From positions 1 to 31,915 of IMG/VR virus record IMGVR_UViG_3300006037_000020: a stretch of DNA of 31,915 nt; one strand, written 5' to 3'. Shown in pieces: positions 1-8,310 of this stretch (position 1 is the first letter of the stretch; each line of letters begins with the position of its first letter). Below the pieces are notes generated by a model that was given only the letters and a program-made list of their open reading frames with translations, was not told the origin of the DNA and did no database searches. The position numbers and the translations under genes are program-made. This DNA is from a virus.

Positions 1-981
1 GTAGAGGCGTGTATGATCGTTAGCAAATGTTTCAGGAAAACTACGATAAGCAGGATAAAGCACATTGCAGCCAAGCGCATCTGCTTCGGAGACGGTGTTG
101 GAGACCCAGTCCTGAAGAGCACAGTTGAACACCACGCGAGAATTATTAACAATATCGTAGTAATCATTTTTTTCTAAGTCTTCGTATACTTGAAGTTGAC
201 CTATGTTGACCATGTGCATCGTACGGTTCATGTAACTTTCATTGTTACTTTTCAAGCTGCCACCACTGCAAACACAGAATTCAACGCCACTACTTGGATG
301 ACGCTTGTGCCATGCTTCAATGAGGTCCATGTAGAAGTCAGGTTGCTTCTCTTGATCCCAACGTGCTGAAAAAACAACACGGTGTGTACGTTCAGTGAAC
401 GACTTGACAGAACTAACACGAGATTGAACTTCACTCTTGCCAAATGCTAACCCACTGATATTGTAAATTGGTGCCTTCCAACCCGCAATCTTCATATGCA
501 TTACCATTTCTTCATTAGTGGCAAGTACACCATCAACGAATGAGTCAACCATGCGTTCATAGTGACCCATAAAGTCAGACATTCCCCAGACATGTACAAA
601 ATCATCTGGATCAATAGACTGAGCGAGACAACGAACAAAGATCCTTGGGCGCGATTCCTCTGGGATTTGTTTAAGGATGTACGGTAAAGATTCAATTCCT
701 GGTTGAAACATATCTTCAAAGTAGATAACATCTTCATTGGTACATTCTCCTGCCTTCATCATCTTTACTAGATTCATAAGTTGCGACATACCAAAGTATG
801 TGCGACCATGTGCATCTAGCACTTGTCCTGTTACAATAGCTTGATCGTCGCTAAGTGTTTCACCAGGAACGATAATGTAGTCGAGATTTCTTTCCTTGAA
901 TACACTTTCATTCCAGTCTTGTAACTGCAATGTGTATCGTGCTTTGTAGGGTTCGAGACCCATGTAATATAGTTTACGCAT
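1..981 (-). CDS. GT-B (GT4-like) glycosyltransferase, C-terminus cut by window edge
   Basis: The reading frame is open from an ATG at 981 to base 1 (327 codons, no stop), so the C-terminus is missing. The product starts MRKLYYMGLEPYKAR. A segment near residues 195-205 (RVVFSARWDQEKQPDF) resembles the opening of the second Rossmann domain in GT-B enzymes. It is followed by a stretch ending YYDIVNNSRVVFNCALQDW and then SNTVSEADALGCNVLYPAY, the usual GT4 donor-site layout with a conserved Glu in 'SEADALG'. It would move a sugar from an activated donor; the acceptor is unknown. It overlaps the upstream sugar-nucleotide gene by 8 bases, which suggests that the two act together, perhaps in decorating a virion protein, DNA or a host glycan. 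Family is fairly sure, substrate is not. Confidence 0.7.
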   Translation of the reverse strand, partial: MRKLYYMGLEPYKARYTLQLQDWNESVFKERNLDYIIVPGETLSDDQAIVTGQVLDAHGRTYFGMSQLMNLVKMMKAGECTNEDVIYFEDMFQPGIESLPYILKQIPEESRPRIFVRCLAQSIDPDDFVHVWGMSDFMGHYERMVDSFVDGVLATNEEMVMHMKIAGWKAPIYNISGLAFGKSEVQSRVSSVKSFTERTHRVVFSARWDQEKQPDFYMDLIEAWHKRHPSSGVEFCVCSGGSLKSNNESYMNRTMHMVNIGQLQVYEDLEKNDYYDIVNNSRVVFNCALQDWVSNTVSEADALGCNVLYPAYRSFPETFANDHTRLY

Positions 982-1744
982 CTTTTCTTTCAATGTCTTC
1001 TTCTACACACTCTTCGCCGTATTGAATCTCTACAATACGACATGGCTTGTCAAATGGATTAGTTAGTTTATGCCAATCACCTAATGGAATTTGAACCTGA
1101 CTAAACTTTACTAGTTTTTGTGTAGGTAACACATAACCACTAGCCAGTTGAGAATCAATGTAACATTCACCTTCAGTAACATGCCAGAACTCATGTCGTT
1201 TGAAATGTCGTTGCATACTCAAACTTTGACCGGGTTCAATGGTGAGTTCTTTAACTTTGCATCCATCAACATCATGTAGTATACAATAGTATCCCCATGA
1301 GCGCAATGTTTTCGGCTGCTTCCACTCACGCAGAATCCAACTACTACTGTTTAGTTTGCTCTCCCCACCTACACCAAATACAAATTTTAAATTTAAGTAT
1401 TGAGTAAGTAATTCCATTTCTGGAATATTTTCTTTGGTTCGGTCTCCGCCGTTAGCAAAGATGATTTCGTGATTAGGAAAGATTTTTCTAGCCTTACGTA
1501 TTGCATCATTGGCAGTGTCGTCGGTATCATCAAAGTTAATCACTCTATCCACATTATACAATGATGATACGATAGTTGCACGTTCTTCCCAAGGCATAAA
1601 AGGTTGACCTTTTTTACGGGTCAACCATTCGTCACTGTTCAACCCGACGATTAGTTTATCGCCGAGTTCTCTAGCGGCATTGAAATATTCAATGTGACCT
1701 GAGTGCAGAGGGTCGAAACCCCCAGTGACTAACACTGCTTTCAT
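974..1744 (-). CDS. Nucleotidylyltransferase-cupin fusion (sugar-nucleotide synthesis)
   Basis: 256 residues from the ATG at 1744. This start is preferred over one 21 bases upstream because it gives an ATGA overlap with the preceding gene. Residues 1-130 are a cytidylyltransferase-like fold with the signature HSGH at 14-17 after VTGGFDPL, as in RfaE/HldE C-terminal domains and glycerol-3-phosphate cytidylyltransferases. Residues about 150-256 form a cupin. The run SLSMQRHFKRHEFWHVTEGE, then IPLGDWHKLTNP, then VEIQYGEECVEEDI matches the C-terminal domain of type II phosphomannose isomerases. The likely role is to make or supply an activated sugar for the neighbouring glycosyltransferase. The two domains are each recognisable; the combined function is inferred. 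It could be an isomerase fused to a nucleotidyl transfer domain of another specificity. Confidence 0.8.
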   Translation of the reverse strand: MKAVLVTGGFDPLHSGHIEYFNAARELGDKLIVGLNSDEWLTRKKGQPFMPWEERATIVSSLYNVDRVINFDDTDDTANDAIRKARKIFPNHEIIFANGGDRTKENIPEMELLTQYLNLKFVFGVGGESKLNSSSWILREWKQPKTLRSWGYYCILHDVDGCKVKELTIEPGQSLSMQRHFKRHEFWHVTEGECYIDSQLASGYVLPTQKLVKFSQVQIPLGDWHKLTNPFDKPCRIVEIQYGEECVEEDIERKDA

Positions 1745-1947
1745 CGACGGATAGCGTCTTCCCATGAATCCTTAGGCCACTTACCAGCAAGCTGCTTGGT
1801 ATGTTGACGATATGCGAAACTGCGCATATCATACAGGGTTGATTCATCAAACTTATAACCGTAATCCACACAGAACTCCTTATAGGCTTCGAGGTCCTCA
1901 AAGAGTTGATAGACACGTGGGTTAGGTTGAAGGTTTAGTTTTGCCAT
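1741..1947 (-). CDS. Conserved small phage protein, 68 residues, unknown function
   Basis: A short acidic-to-neutral protein (MAKLNLQPNPRVYQLFEDLE...) rich in aromatic residues (Y and F at regular spacing), probably a small helical protein. I recall similar small proteins in T4-like cyanophages but can assign no function. It has no signal peptide or membrane segment. Its stop overlaps the start of the nucleotidylyltransferase-cupin gene as ATGA, so the two are translationally coupled. It lies 9 bases after the QueD-like gene. Confidence 0.65.
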   Translation of the reverse strand: MAKLNLQPNPRVYQLFEDLEAYKEFCVDYGYKFDESTLYDMRSFAYRQHTKQLAGKWPKDSWEDAIRR

Positions 1948-1956
1948 TTTGTTTCC

Positions 1957-2403
1957 TTAGATAGCGAGGTTGTTAATAGGTTTAGTTGTGTTGTAATATA
2001 CAGTGCATCCGTTCTCACCGTCTTCTGCGACAGAGATTTGAATGTCACGCTCTGGATAGCGACTAGCAATTGCCTCATAGAGATCATCACTAATTGTTTC
2101 ACAGCTTTTGTCATTCAATACAAGCGTGCCTTGATATAATTTCTCAAGCCAACGTTTGAATTGAATAAACTCAATGTCACGTTCATTGTGGTTTACTTGA
2201 ATACCCACAGTGAAGTGAAAAATATGTCGATGTGGTGTGCCAAGAAAGCTCACATCGAACTCATCACCAGTTGCAAGATCAGGTTGATGACCTGCAGCTG
2301 GATAGCAATGAATGCCTTCTTTACGAAACGTAACCCAAATAGTTCGTTTGGCTTCTTGTCTAATTCGTTGACGCTTTTCGGTCAGTGCTTGTTCTCTTTG
2401 CAT
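1957..2403 (-). CDS. queD: QueD-like 6-pyruvoyl/6-carboxytetrahydropterin synthase family protein
   Basis: 148 residues, the usual size for this T-fold family. Possible zinc ligands are a His in HCYPAAGH (H32 or H39) and the pair H58 and H60 in GTPHRHIFHF, which corresponds to the HGH motif of QueD/PTPS. C33 could be the catalytic Cys. A later segment, SCETISDDLYEAI then ISVAEDGENGCTVYY, matches the family's 'PT-x-E-N' helix and the pterin-anchoring Glu (about E127). QueD makes 6-carboxy-5,6,7,8-tetrahydropterin on the way to preQ0. The gene lies directly after a TGT/DpdA-like gene, which supports a role in 7-deazaguanine synthesis. The sequence is divergent, so the assignment is likely but not certain. 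A leader of 73 bases separates it from the upstream gene. Confidence 0.65.
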   Translation of the reverse strand: MQREQALTEKRQRIRQEAKRTIWVTFRKEGIHCYPAAGHQPDLATGDEFDVSFLGTPHRHIFHFTVGIQVNHNERDIEFIQFKRWLEKLYQGTLVLNDKSCETISDDLYEAIASRYPERDIQISVAEDGENGCTVYYNTTKPINNLAI

Positions 2404-2423
2404 TTAATATTTCCTGTTAAGTT

Positions 2424-2429
2424 ATTATA
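2424..2429 (-). promoter_or_regulatory. Possible -10 element before the QueD-like gene
   Basis: The 73-base gap before the QueD-like gene holds a perfect minus-strand TATAAT at 2429-2424, about 20 bases before its start at 2403, and an AGGAAAT-type ribosome site follows. No good -35 hexamer is visible 17 bases upstream, so it may be a weak promoter, an activator-dependent middle promoter, or chance. Confidence 0.3.
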
Positions 2430-2476
2430 CACTACTTTTGCTGGTTGTGCTGCCTAATTTGCCCGTATTAATAAAG

Positions 2477-4027
2477 TTATTCACCCAATGCTTCATTAAT
2501 CGCATCATCACTGTCTTCTATAACTTCATCAACTTCGGGTTCTGATGCTGTTTCAAATAATTGGTCAAACATAGTCATTGCGTTGACAGTACGTTTACCA
2601 CTGATACCTTGACTACCTGATTGGAATTGCATCCAAAGTCTAGAATTAGCGTTAATCAATTCGATGGCTTCTTGCTTGTTCTTCTTAGAGAAAACTTCGT
2701 CAATAACATCCTTGAACAACACCCTATCAAATTGTTCGTTCATCAACATCTTTGGGACAATGCCCAAATCATATTGACGATTGGCTTCTTGCACTGCTGA
2801 CATGTGAGTGTACACATTATGGCTTTGCAGTAAGGTATAGCTCAGAGTATCCCAGCTGGTCTTTGTTTCTTTACCATGCTGACCAATGAAACCTTGACCA
2901 CGATAGCAAAGGTCCTTAAGCACTAGTTTATCAGTCACCGGACTATCAGTAAACATCTTATGGATACCTTCAGCTAACACAGCATCACGGAACTTGCGAG
3001 TGTCGTTTGCATACGACTTTTTCTCCGCAGTCTTTTCCATACTGTATGACCATTTCTTGTTGTGCTGAATGTTCGTGTTGAAGTACGCAAGACCTTTAGC
3101 TGCACTATAGAATGGGCTAGCACAATCAAACGTGATTTGAAGTTTTGGGTTGTGATACTTACGAATAGCTCGTTGGATATCACTAAAGAGTACAGCATAC
3201 TCTAAGATACTTGTACCCAAACAGTGAATCAAGTCGTGCTTACCTTCTTGCAACAGTCCGTCATGGATGATATCAACCATGCGGGTTAGCATCAAGTGAA
3301 CGTCAATCTTGTTCTGACCCCCGAATGCCCAACCATTAAAGTGGTTGTCAGGATACTGATTTGGGTCGCAGTACTTTTTCATTTCAGCATACCAATCTTC
3401 CGACTGACCGTGATTACGACCCTGCAATACGTTTAAGAACTTACACTTGCCCGAACGATTCTGAATAAAGTACTCATTGTTGATATGGGTAGCAGTAATA
3501 GCTTCTTCAATAGTACTGATACCATGAAGACTTACACCGTTCTTATCCTTCATGCCAAAAGTAGTCAATGACTGTGATGGAATATCGAGACACATACCAT
3601 AGTCCATGTACGTATCCATCCAGTTCAATACAACTTTACGCTTTAACATAGCACGAGGACAGTTAGGATCTTTCCAGTCTGCAGGCCATTGACCTTTAAG
3701 AATCTGAAAGCCACCACTGTCACCTAGCATGAATGTACCGGCTTCACGTTCACGAATGATTGACTCACTGGGATCGTTGACAGTTGTATCTAAGTTAGCG
3801 TGACCAGCAGAGTACAAGCCCCACTTGTAGTAGTATAGACCTTCTTTGCTGTTAAGGAAGTTTAGTTTCTCAACATCGCCGTTGAATTGTGCAGGAATAC
3901 GTGCAGCATCAAAGTATTGTTCACCCTTACGCTGTTTACCTAAGCCACTGATATAGAAACTACTGACTGCGGGTAAAAACAATGCCCAATCGGGATTGTG
4001 ACTTGCTGATAGATTAACTTGATCCAT
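2477..4027 (-). CDS. dpdA: TGT/DpdA-like 7-deazaguanine transglycosylase
   Basis: 516 residues with the tRNA-guanine transglycosylase core. The base-binding motif LGDSGGFQIL is at about 101-110 (D103), a second conserved acidic residue is in MCLDIP (D148), the glycine loop GWAFGG is at 232-237, and the probable nucleophile Asp is in TFDCASPF (D301). Bacterial TGT is about 375 residues and ends in a Cys3-His zinc site. I do not see that cluster here, and the protein is longer, as in the DpdA group that puts preQ0 or derivatives into DNA. Phage DpdA proteins are known to protect DNA from restriction. It sits between the replisome genes and a QueD-like gene and overlaps its upstream neighbour as TAATG. 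The acidic tail (about 490-516) is unusual. Transglycosylase family is secure; DNA rather than tRNA as substrate is inferred from context. Confidence 0.8.
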   Translation of the reverse strand: MDQVNLSASHNPDWALFLPAVSSFYISGLGKQRKGEQYFDAARIPAQFNGDVEKLNFLNSKEGLYYYKWGLYSAGHANLDTTVNDPSESIIREREAGTFMLGDSGGFQILKGQWPADWKDPNCPRAMLKRKVVLNWMDTYMDYGMCLDIPSQSLTTFGMKDKNGVSLHGISTIEEAITATHINNEYFIQNRSGKCKFLNVLQGRNHGQSEDWYAEMKKYCDPNQYPDNHFNGWAFGGQNKIDVHLMLTRMVDIIHDGLLQEGKHDLIHCLGTSILEYAVLFSDIQRAIRKYHNPKLQITFDCASPFYSAAKGLAYFNTNIQHNKKWSYSMEKTAEKKSYANDTRKFRDAVLAEGIHKMFTDSPVTDKLVLKDLCYRGQGFIGQHGKETKTSWDTLSYTLLQSHNVYTHMSAVQEANRQYDLGIVPKMLMNEQFDRVLFKDVIDEVFSKKNKQEAIELINANSRLWMQFQSGSQGISGKRTVNAMTMFDQLFETASEPEVDEVIEDSDDAINEALGE

Positions 4028-4392
4028 TATACTTTAACTTCGTTTTTCATTAGAATCTTGACCATTTCTATTTGATCTTGCTTTTGCTTAATAGTATTCA
4101 GCAAATCTTTGATAGTAGGATTAGTCTCTGCTAATTTTAGGGTAGCAACTTCTTCGTCACGTTTTTGTCTAGCCCAGTCAAGTAACAATTCTGCATCAGG
4201 AGTTAGCCCAACACTTGCATAACTTGAATTCATAACTATCCAACTGTTTCCGTCAAATACTTGCAGGTCACTACCACAGATACGCAACATGCCCTGTATA
4301 GGATTGTTCATATTTTGATTAATATAGGGAACACTAGTGTTCCCAGAAGAAACAACTGTGTACCTACTACTGGTAGCTAGACCCTTGATCAT
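4027..4392 (-). CDS. Phage protein of unknown function with C-terminal coiled coil
   Basis: 121 residues. The N-terminal half contains IQGMLRICGSDLQVFDGNSW, a beta-rich motif seen in phage structural or fibre-associated proteins. The C-terminal half (about 70-118) is charged and heptad-like (LLDWARQKRDEEVATLKL, then IKDLLNTIKQKQDQIEMV), so a coiled coil is likely. It overlaps the sliding-clamp gene (ATGA) and the DpdA-like gene (TAATG), so it is translated as part of the replication block. I can assign no function. A small virion or scaffold role and a replication accessory role are both open. Confidence 0.6.
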   Translation of the reverse strand: MIKGLATSSRYTVVSSGNTSVPYINQNMNNPIQGMLRICGSDLQVFDGNSWIVMNSSYASVGLTPDAELLLDWARQKRDEEVATLKLAETNPTIKDLLNTIKQKQDQIEMVKILMKNEVKV

Positions 4393-5120
4393 TTTGATTG
4401 AGCAGGAAGCAAGTAACGATATGTTGCCATACCACTGTTCACAACAATCTCAGCAGCACCTTGATCGCTGATGCGGAACATCTTATCACCTGGCAAGCCA
4501 AGAATGTTAGACACAACTGTGACAGGCCATTGATATGACTTAGTTAGTACACCGTTCACGCCAGCATGAAACACAAAGTTACCACTGTGAGTACTTACGT
4601 CACCGAAGTAAATCTTCAAGTCGCCATTCTCTGTCTTAGTAACGAATGTGTTTTCTTCACTGTTCGCTTGACTTTGCTTCTTCAAACGCAAGATGCTAGC
4701 AATACTTGGTTCAAATTCAACATTCCAACCAGTACCCTTGAAGGTAAAGCTCTTGACTTTTTCTTCAATGATAGCTTTAGCCATCAAACGATAGTCATTC
4801 ACAAAGTCACCTGCTTTTGTTGCAAAGTGAATTGTGTCGGGAGTGCTAACTCCATCACGATCCTTGCGTGTCAATGTAATGACCGCATTAGAATCGTATT
4901 CATCAAAGCCAAGAATAGTTTTTAGCTTTGGTAAGTTAGGCATACCAAACACACCGACGAGTTCGGGATGCGGATTAGCCAATGTACCTGTAATAACGAC
5001 ACTCTTGTCTTCTGCAATTGCAGCAATTTGTGTTTCTGTATCAGTGCCTGTGATTTTAATCAAATCAATGTTACCAAGACCAGCTGTATACTGGATGATG
5101 TTTTGTAGTGTATCTTTCAT
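4389..5120 (-). CDS. 45: Sliding clamp (DNA polymerase processivity factor, gp45-like)
   Basis: 243 residues, close to T4 gp45 (228). It is a beta-rich protein opening MKDTLQNIIQYTAGLGNIDL and ending in a strand pair (AAEIVVNSGMATYRYLLPAQ). That pattern of an internal repeat plus a short C-terminal Ala/Gln segment is typical of T4-like and cyanophage clamps. It would trimerise around DNA and tether the polymerase. The neighbouring polymerase ends in a short hydrophobic tail of the clamp-binding kind, which supports the call. The start has an AAGGAAAC ribosome site. The 74-base gap before it holds a CTTAAATATT box that only partly matches the late promoter. Confidence 0.75.
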   Translation of the reverse strand: MKDTLQNIIQYTAGLGNIDLIKITGTDTETQIAAIAEDKSVVITGTLANPHPELVGVFGMPNLPKLKTILGFDEYDSNAVITLTRKDRDGVSTPDTIHFATKAGDFVNDYRLMAKAIIEEKVKSFTFKGTGWNVEFEPSIASILRLKKQSQANSEENTFVTKTENGDLKIYFGDVSTHSGNFVFHAGVNGVLTKSYQWPVTVVSNILGLPGDKMFRISDQGAAEIVVNSGMATYRYLLPAQSK

Positions 5121-5194
5121 TTTGTTTCCTTTAGAATATTTAAGAAGAAGTAATGTGTATTGTAGCGGGTTTTATTGCACAAGTCAACACGAGT

Positions 5195-7912
5195 TTAACC
5201 GAATGAGAATAAATCATCAAATGTAGACTTAACGTTAGTGTTGCTTCGGATATCCCAATTCAACACACCTAAAAGGTTATCAATCTTTTCATCGACCAAT
5301 GTCTTTTCCATTTCGTCATCGTCAAATGGTAACTCACAGAACCATGCTGGCAAACGTAGCTCATCAGTTGGGTAAGCAATTGATGTAAAGCCTAATGGAT
5401 TAGGTTTCAGTTTGCAAACTACAACTTTCATACCGTCTACAATACGTTGACTGTATTGATCACCGTGAACTCTGCGCAAGTAGTTGTAGTTCAATGCTGC
5501 ACGAACGTGTCCGGGCATATTTTCTCTACCTTTCTTGCTGTTAGTCTCTAAGTCACCGTAGTATGTAAGTCTGTTCACGCCCTTAGGAGAACCTTTAGTC
5601 CAACTATCCTGCGCACCTAGCTTAAGTTTGAATGCTTTAACGACTTCAACTACTTCCTCACGCGGGCGACCCTGTTGAAGAACCATTTGCAGTACATTCA
5701 TCAAGAACTCTTGCACATACTTAGGAGTATCAGCACGTTTCAAGTCAAGACCCATAGCTTTGATCTCGCCGGGGGAACCATCTTTGTCTTTGCGCTTGCC
5801 TTCTTTATCAAAGATATTGATTGCATAACGCTTTTTAACGATAAAGATAGCACGATCACCGATTAGTTCTCGACCAGCTTTGATAATCTCACCGTTCTTA
5901 CGAGGTGCATGAAATGCTTTCTCCATGAACTGAGGGAAACTGTCGTTAGCTTGTTCGGCGATAGAGTCGTACAAACTAATACAAGTTTCTTTAGACCATT
6001 CCATTGTACCAGCAGCAACTTCACCTTTGATTGCGGGCCATGCACTGAAATAACATGAGTCAGTATCACCATAAACGATTGCATCACCTTCGTGCGTATA
6101 CTCGCCCATGATAGATTCATTGATGTTACTCATCATATGCTTAACAATCTGACGACCACTCAATGTTACACTTTGACCAATACGCTTGTCATAGAATCGG
6201 CAATGCTCGTTCAATAGTGCGCCGTATGCAGAGTTAAGCAAAATCTTACGAACAAGCTGACGCTTATCAAAATAATCATACTGGTCTGTTCCATAAGCTG
6301 CTTTAGCTTTCGCTTGCATTTCTTTACGTTCACTGTACCAACGAGTAAGTAGTCCGGGAACAATACCTTCTTTCTCGTATGAGAAGATTGTACCGTTTGC
6401 ACTTAGCATCCAAGGCTTATTACTATCAAAGACTAACTTCCAAATCTCTGCCGCACTCATTTCTACCGAACGACCATCTTCGTAGTCTAATGTCAGTATA
6501 GTTCCGCGCTCTTGGTTCATAATTGCAGTGTACTCTAAAGCACCGAACAAGTTTTCCCATAGAATAGCACCGGTAACGTCATCGTCACCATCTTTGTAAC
6601 GCTTTTTCTTACTTGCAAGTAGATGACCCTTGTCAAGCATGTACTTGTCAGTTATTGTCTGTCTAACTTGGGCAACGATTGATTCTCCCGCCATGTTAAG
6701 GGCGCGAATAACCGAGGGATAGAGCGAGTTAAGGTCAACTGCTCCGACATATTCGTGCATGCCTTTTTTGGGCGTAGCAACAAAGGCACCTGCCGCTTGC
6801 TGGATTTCATCTGCATCTTCATTCCTTCGTTTTTTATCTGGTACAACAACACCGCGTTCGTGTGCTTCGTTAAAAATTGCCATTTCAATCATAGCCACTG
6901 AACCCATAACTGTTGGAAGCAGTACAGTGTTTTCGTGTGCTAGTTGATTAGCTAGTTCTAGGAACTTAAGTTTCTTGTGAATCTTAAAAACCAACATAGT
7001 ATCTTGTCTGTTGTATTCAATGAACTTTTTAAAGTCCTTATTATACAACTGATCCAGAGTACCTTCATATTGAGTTTTGTTTTCACCTACTTCCATTTCA
7101 CCAATCGCATCTAACTTGTAGCTGTGACGGGATTCATAGTTGTATTTCTTGTAAAGTTGCAAATAGTCCATGTGAACACGACCGACCAAGTCGTAAGTCA
7201 TTTCTTTCTTACCGAATCGTTCGTATTCTCTTGGTTTAGGCAATTGACCCATCAAGCAAAACTTGCGTGTGTCATTTTTACTCATAACTCTAGTAACACG
7301 ATTAACCATATATGGAATATCGTATCCTTCTGAGTTCCAGCCAGTTAATACATCAGCATCTTCAATCAAGTCAAAGAAAACGTCAAACATTTCCTTCTCA
7401 TTATCAAACAATAAGCAGTTATCGAACTGGTCTACAATCTCTTGTGCAGTTTCTTTAGACATATGCTTAGGAGCAATGACCATAGTAACAAGTTGATCTA
7501 ACCAGTCCAAGTAACAACTGATAGCAGTCACTGGATTGAAAGGATCAGAGGTAGGACTGAAACCTTTTACTGGATCAAAGTCTACTTCAATGTCAAAGAA
7601 GCAAGTATGTAGTACGGGTGCATCCGCTTTAAGATAGTTCTCACTGAGACAACGAAAAATAACAGGTACATCTGATTCAAATAATTTCTTATTTGAATGA
7701 ATGCGCCGTTCTTTCTCAAACTCTGCACGTTTGCGAGTACTGAATCTACCCACTGGATCGCCGTAGATGCTACGGTGCTTGCCCTTAGGATCACTGTAGT
7801 AGAGTACATAGTTAGCAGGGTGTTCGACATACTGGCGTTTGCCGTTCGTATCTCGTTCGACAACATAAATCTTGTCTTCATCCCTGCTGTGGATAGCGTC
7901 TACATACGACAT
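5195..7912 (-). CDS. 43: Family B replicative DNA polymerase with 3'-5' exonuclease (gp43-like)
   Basis: 905 residues (T4 gp43 has 898) and uninterrupted by an intein or intron. Exonuclease motifs are complete: FFDIEVD (D107, E109), GWNSEGYDIPY (D198) and YNRQD (Y300, D304). Polymerase motifs are also complete: A in VDLNSLYPS (D393), B in KILLNSAYGAL (K556, N560), C in YGDTDS (D616, D618), and KKRYA near 693. The C-terminus STFDDLFSFG is a clamp-binding peptide like the tail of T4 gp43. It should copy the phage genome with the clamp encoded just downstream. Its start overlaps the dsbA stop as TAATG. This is the most secure call in the window. Confidence 0.97.
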   Translation of the reverse strand: MSYVDAIHSRDEDKIYVVERDTNGKRQYVEHPANYVLYYSDPKGKHRSIYGDPVGRFSTRKRAEFEKERRIHSNKKLFESDVPVIFRCLSENYLKADAPVLHTCFFDIEVDFDPVKGFSPTSDPFNPVTAISCYLDWLDQLVTMVIAPKHMSKETAQEIVDQFDNCLLFDNEKEMFDVFFDLIEDADVLTGWNSEGYDIPYMVNRVTRVMSKNDTRKFCLMGQLPKPREYERFGKKEMTYDLVGRVHMDYLQLYKKYNYESRHSYKLDAIGEMEVGENKTQYEGTLDQLYNKDFKKFIEYNRQDTMLVFKIHKKLKFLELANQLAHENTVLLPTVMGSVAMIEMAIFNEAHERGVVVPDKKRRNEDADEIQQAAGAFVATPKKGMHEYVGAVDLNSLYPSVIRALNMAGESIVAQVRQTITDKYMLDKGHLLASKKKRYKDGDDDVTGAILWENLFGALEYTAIMNQERGTILTLDYEDGRSVEMSAAEIWKLVFDSNKPWMLSANGTIFSYEKEGIVPGLLTRWYSERKEMQAKAKAAYGTDQYDYFDKRQLVRKILLNSAYGALLNEHCRFYDKRIGQSVTLSGRQIVKHMMSNINESIMGEYTHEGDAIVYGDTDSCYFSAWPAIKGEVAAGTMEWSKETCISLYDSIAEQANDSFPQFMEKAFHAPRKNGEIIKAGRELIGDRAIFIVKKRYAINIFDKEGKRKDKDGSPGEIKAMGLDLKRADTPKYVQEFLMNVLQMVLQQGRPREEVVEVVKAFKLKLGAQDSWTKGSPKGVNRLTYYGDLETNSKKGRENMPGHVRAALNYNYLRRVHGDQYSQRIVDGMKVVVCKLKPNPLGFTSIAYPTDELRLPAWFCELPFDDDEMEKTLVDEKIDNLLGVLNWDIRSNTNVKSTFDDLFSFG

Positions 7913-8175
7913 TAGAGAGTCTTACCGACGGTTTCTAGAATTGTGTTGAGTTCTTCGTGGTCTTTGTTTGTCTGACCCAAACTAGCTTTGTGTGCGATAC
8001 GAATCGCTTTCTTCAAAGTGCTTGGTTTGACTTCAATTTCTTCCGCAATCGCTTTGATAGTATCAGTCAATCCGCCATTGAGAGTATCAATCTCGTGCAT
8101 GACTGCCATACCTTCATTAATCAACTGAACCAACTTCAACTTTTGATCACCACTGAACATTTTTGCATCGCTCAT
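7912..8175 (-). CDS. dsbA: DsbA-like double-strand DNA-binding protein
   Basis: 87 residues, similar in length and layout to T4 DsbA (89). An N-terminal helix (QKLKLVQLINEGMAVMHE) leads to a conserved core (LTDTIKAIAEEIEVKPSTLK) and a basic helix (KAIRIAHKASL), then an acidic C-terminal helix. T4 DsbA binds double-stranded DNA and affects late transcription. The gene is first in the replication operon, is preceded by a good ribosome site (AGGAG), and is coupled to the polymerase start. The family call rests on pattern and position, not on an alignment. Confidence 0.65.
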   Translation of the reverse strand: MSDAKMFSGDQKLKLVQLINEGMAVMHEIDTLNGGLTDTIKAIAEEIEVKPSTLKKAIRIAHKASLGQTNKDHEELNTILETVGKTL

Positions 8176-8196
8176 AAATTCTCCTATTAAAAGTCT

Positions 8197-8225
8197 ATTG
8201 TATAGTAAAATGAGTACGGATGCAA
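8197..8225 (-). promoter_or_regulatory. Sigma70-like promoter for the dsbA-polymerase-clamp operon
   Basis: On the minus strand TTGCAT (8225-8220) and TACAAT (8202-8197) are separated by 17 bases, the optimal spacing for host sigma70. It lies about 20 bases before the dsbA start at 8175 and faces left into the replication block. It is the best host-type promoter seen here, which suits early or middle expression of replication genes. The divergent late promoter for the homing endonuclease starts only 10 bases away. Confidence 0.6.
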
Positions 8226-8234
8226 TATATATGG

Positions 8235-8242
8235 TATAAATA
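8235..8242 (+). promoter_or_regulatory. T4-type late promoter (TATAAATA) for the homing endonuclease
   Basis: A perfect T4 late consensus octamer, TATAAATA. It is the only NATAAATA I found on the plus strand, and it lies 68 bases before the start of the only complete plus-strand gene. The expected transcription start, about six bases downstream, coincides with the first base of a hairpin. Confidence 0.7.
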
Positions 8243-8247
8243 GTAGT

Positions 8248-8277
8248 GAGAATCGCGGTATTGTAGTACCCATTCTC
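8248..8277 (+). promoter_or_regulatory. Two-part hairpin at the 5' end of the endonuclease mRNA
   Basis: GAGAAT (8248-8253) pairs with ATTCTC (8272-8277), and inside it GGTA (8257-8260) pairs with TACC (8267-8270) around a TTGTAG loop. It would form at the very 5' end of RNA made from the late promoter at 8235. It does not cover the ribosome site (AAGAAAGGAAC, near 8295-8305), so stabilising the RNA is more likely than blocking translation. Confidence 0.5.
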
Positions 8278-8310
8278 TCTAGTGTTTAATTTTAAGAAAG
8301 GAACACCAGC

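Noticed and set aside
5121-5194. Late promoter before the sliding clamp (CTTAAATATT)
   Set aside because: It lacks the ATAAATA core; clamp expression from the dsbA promoter is sufficient.
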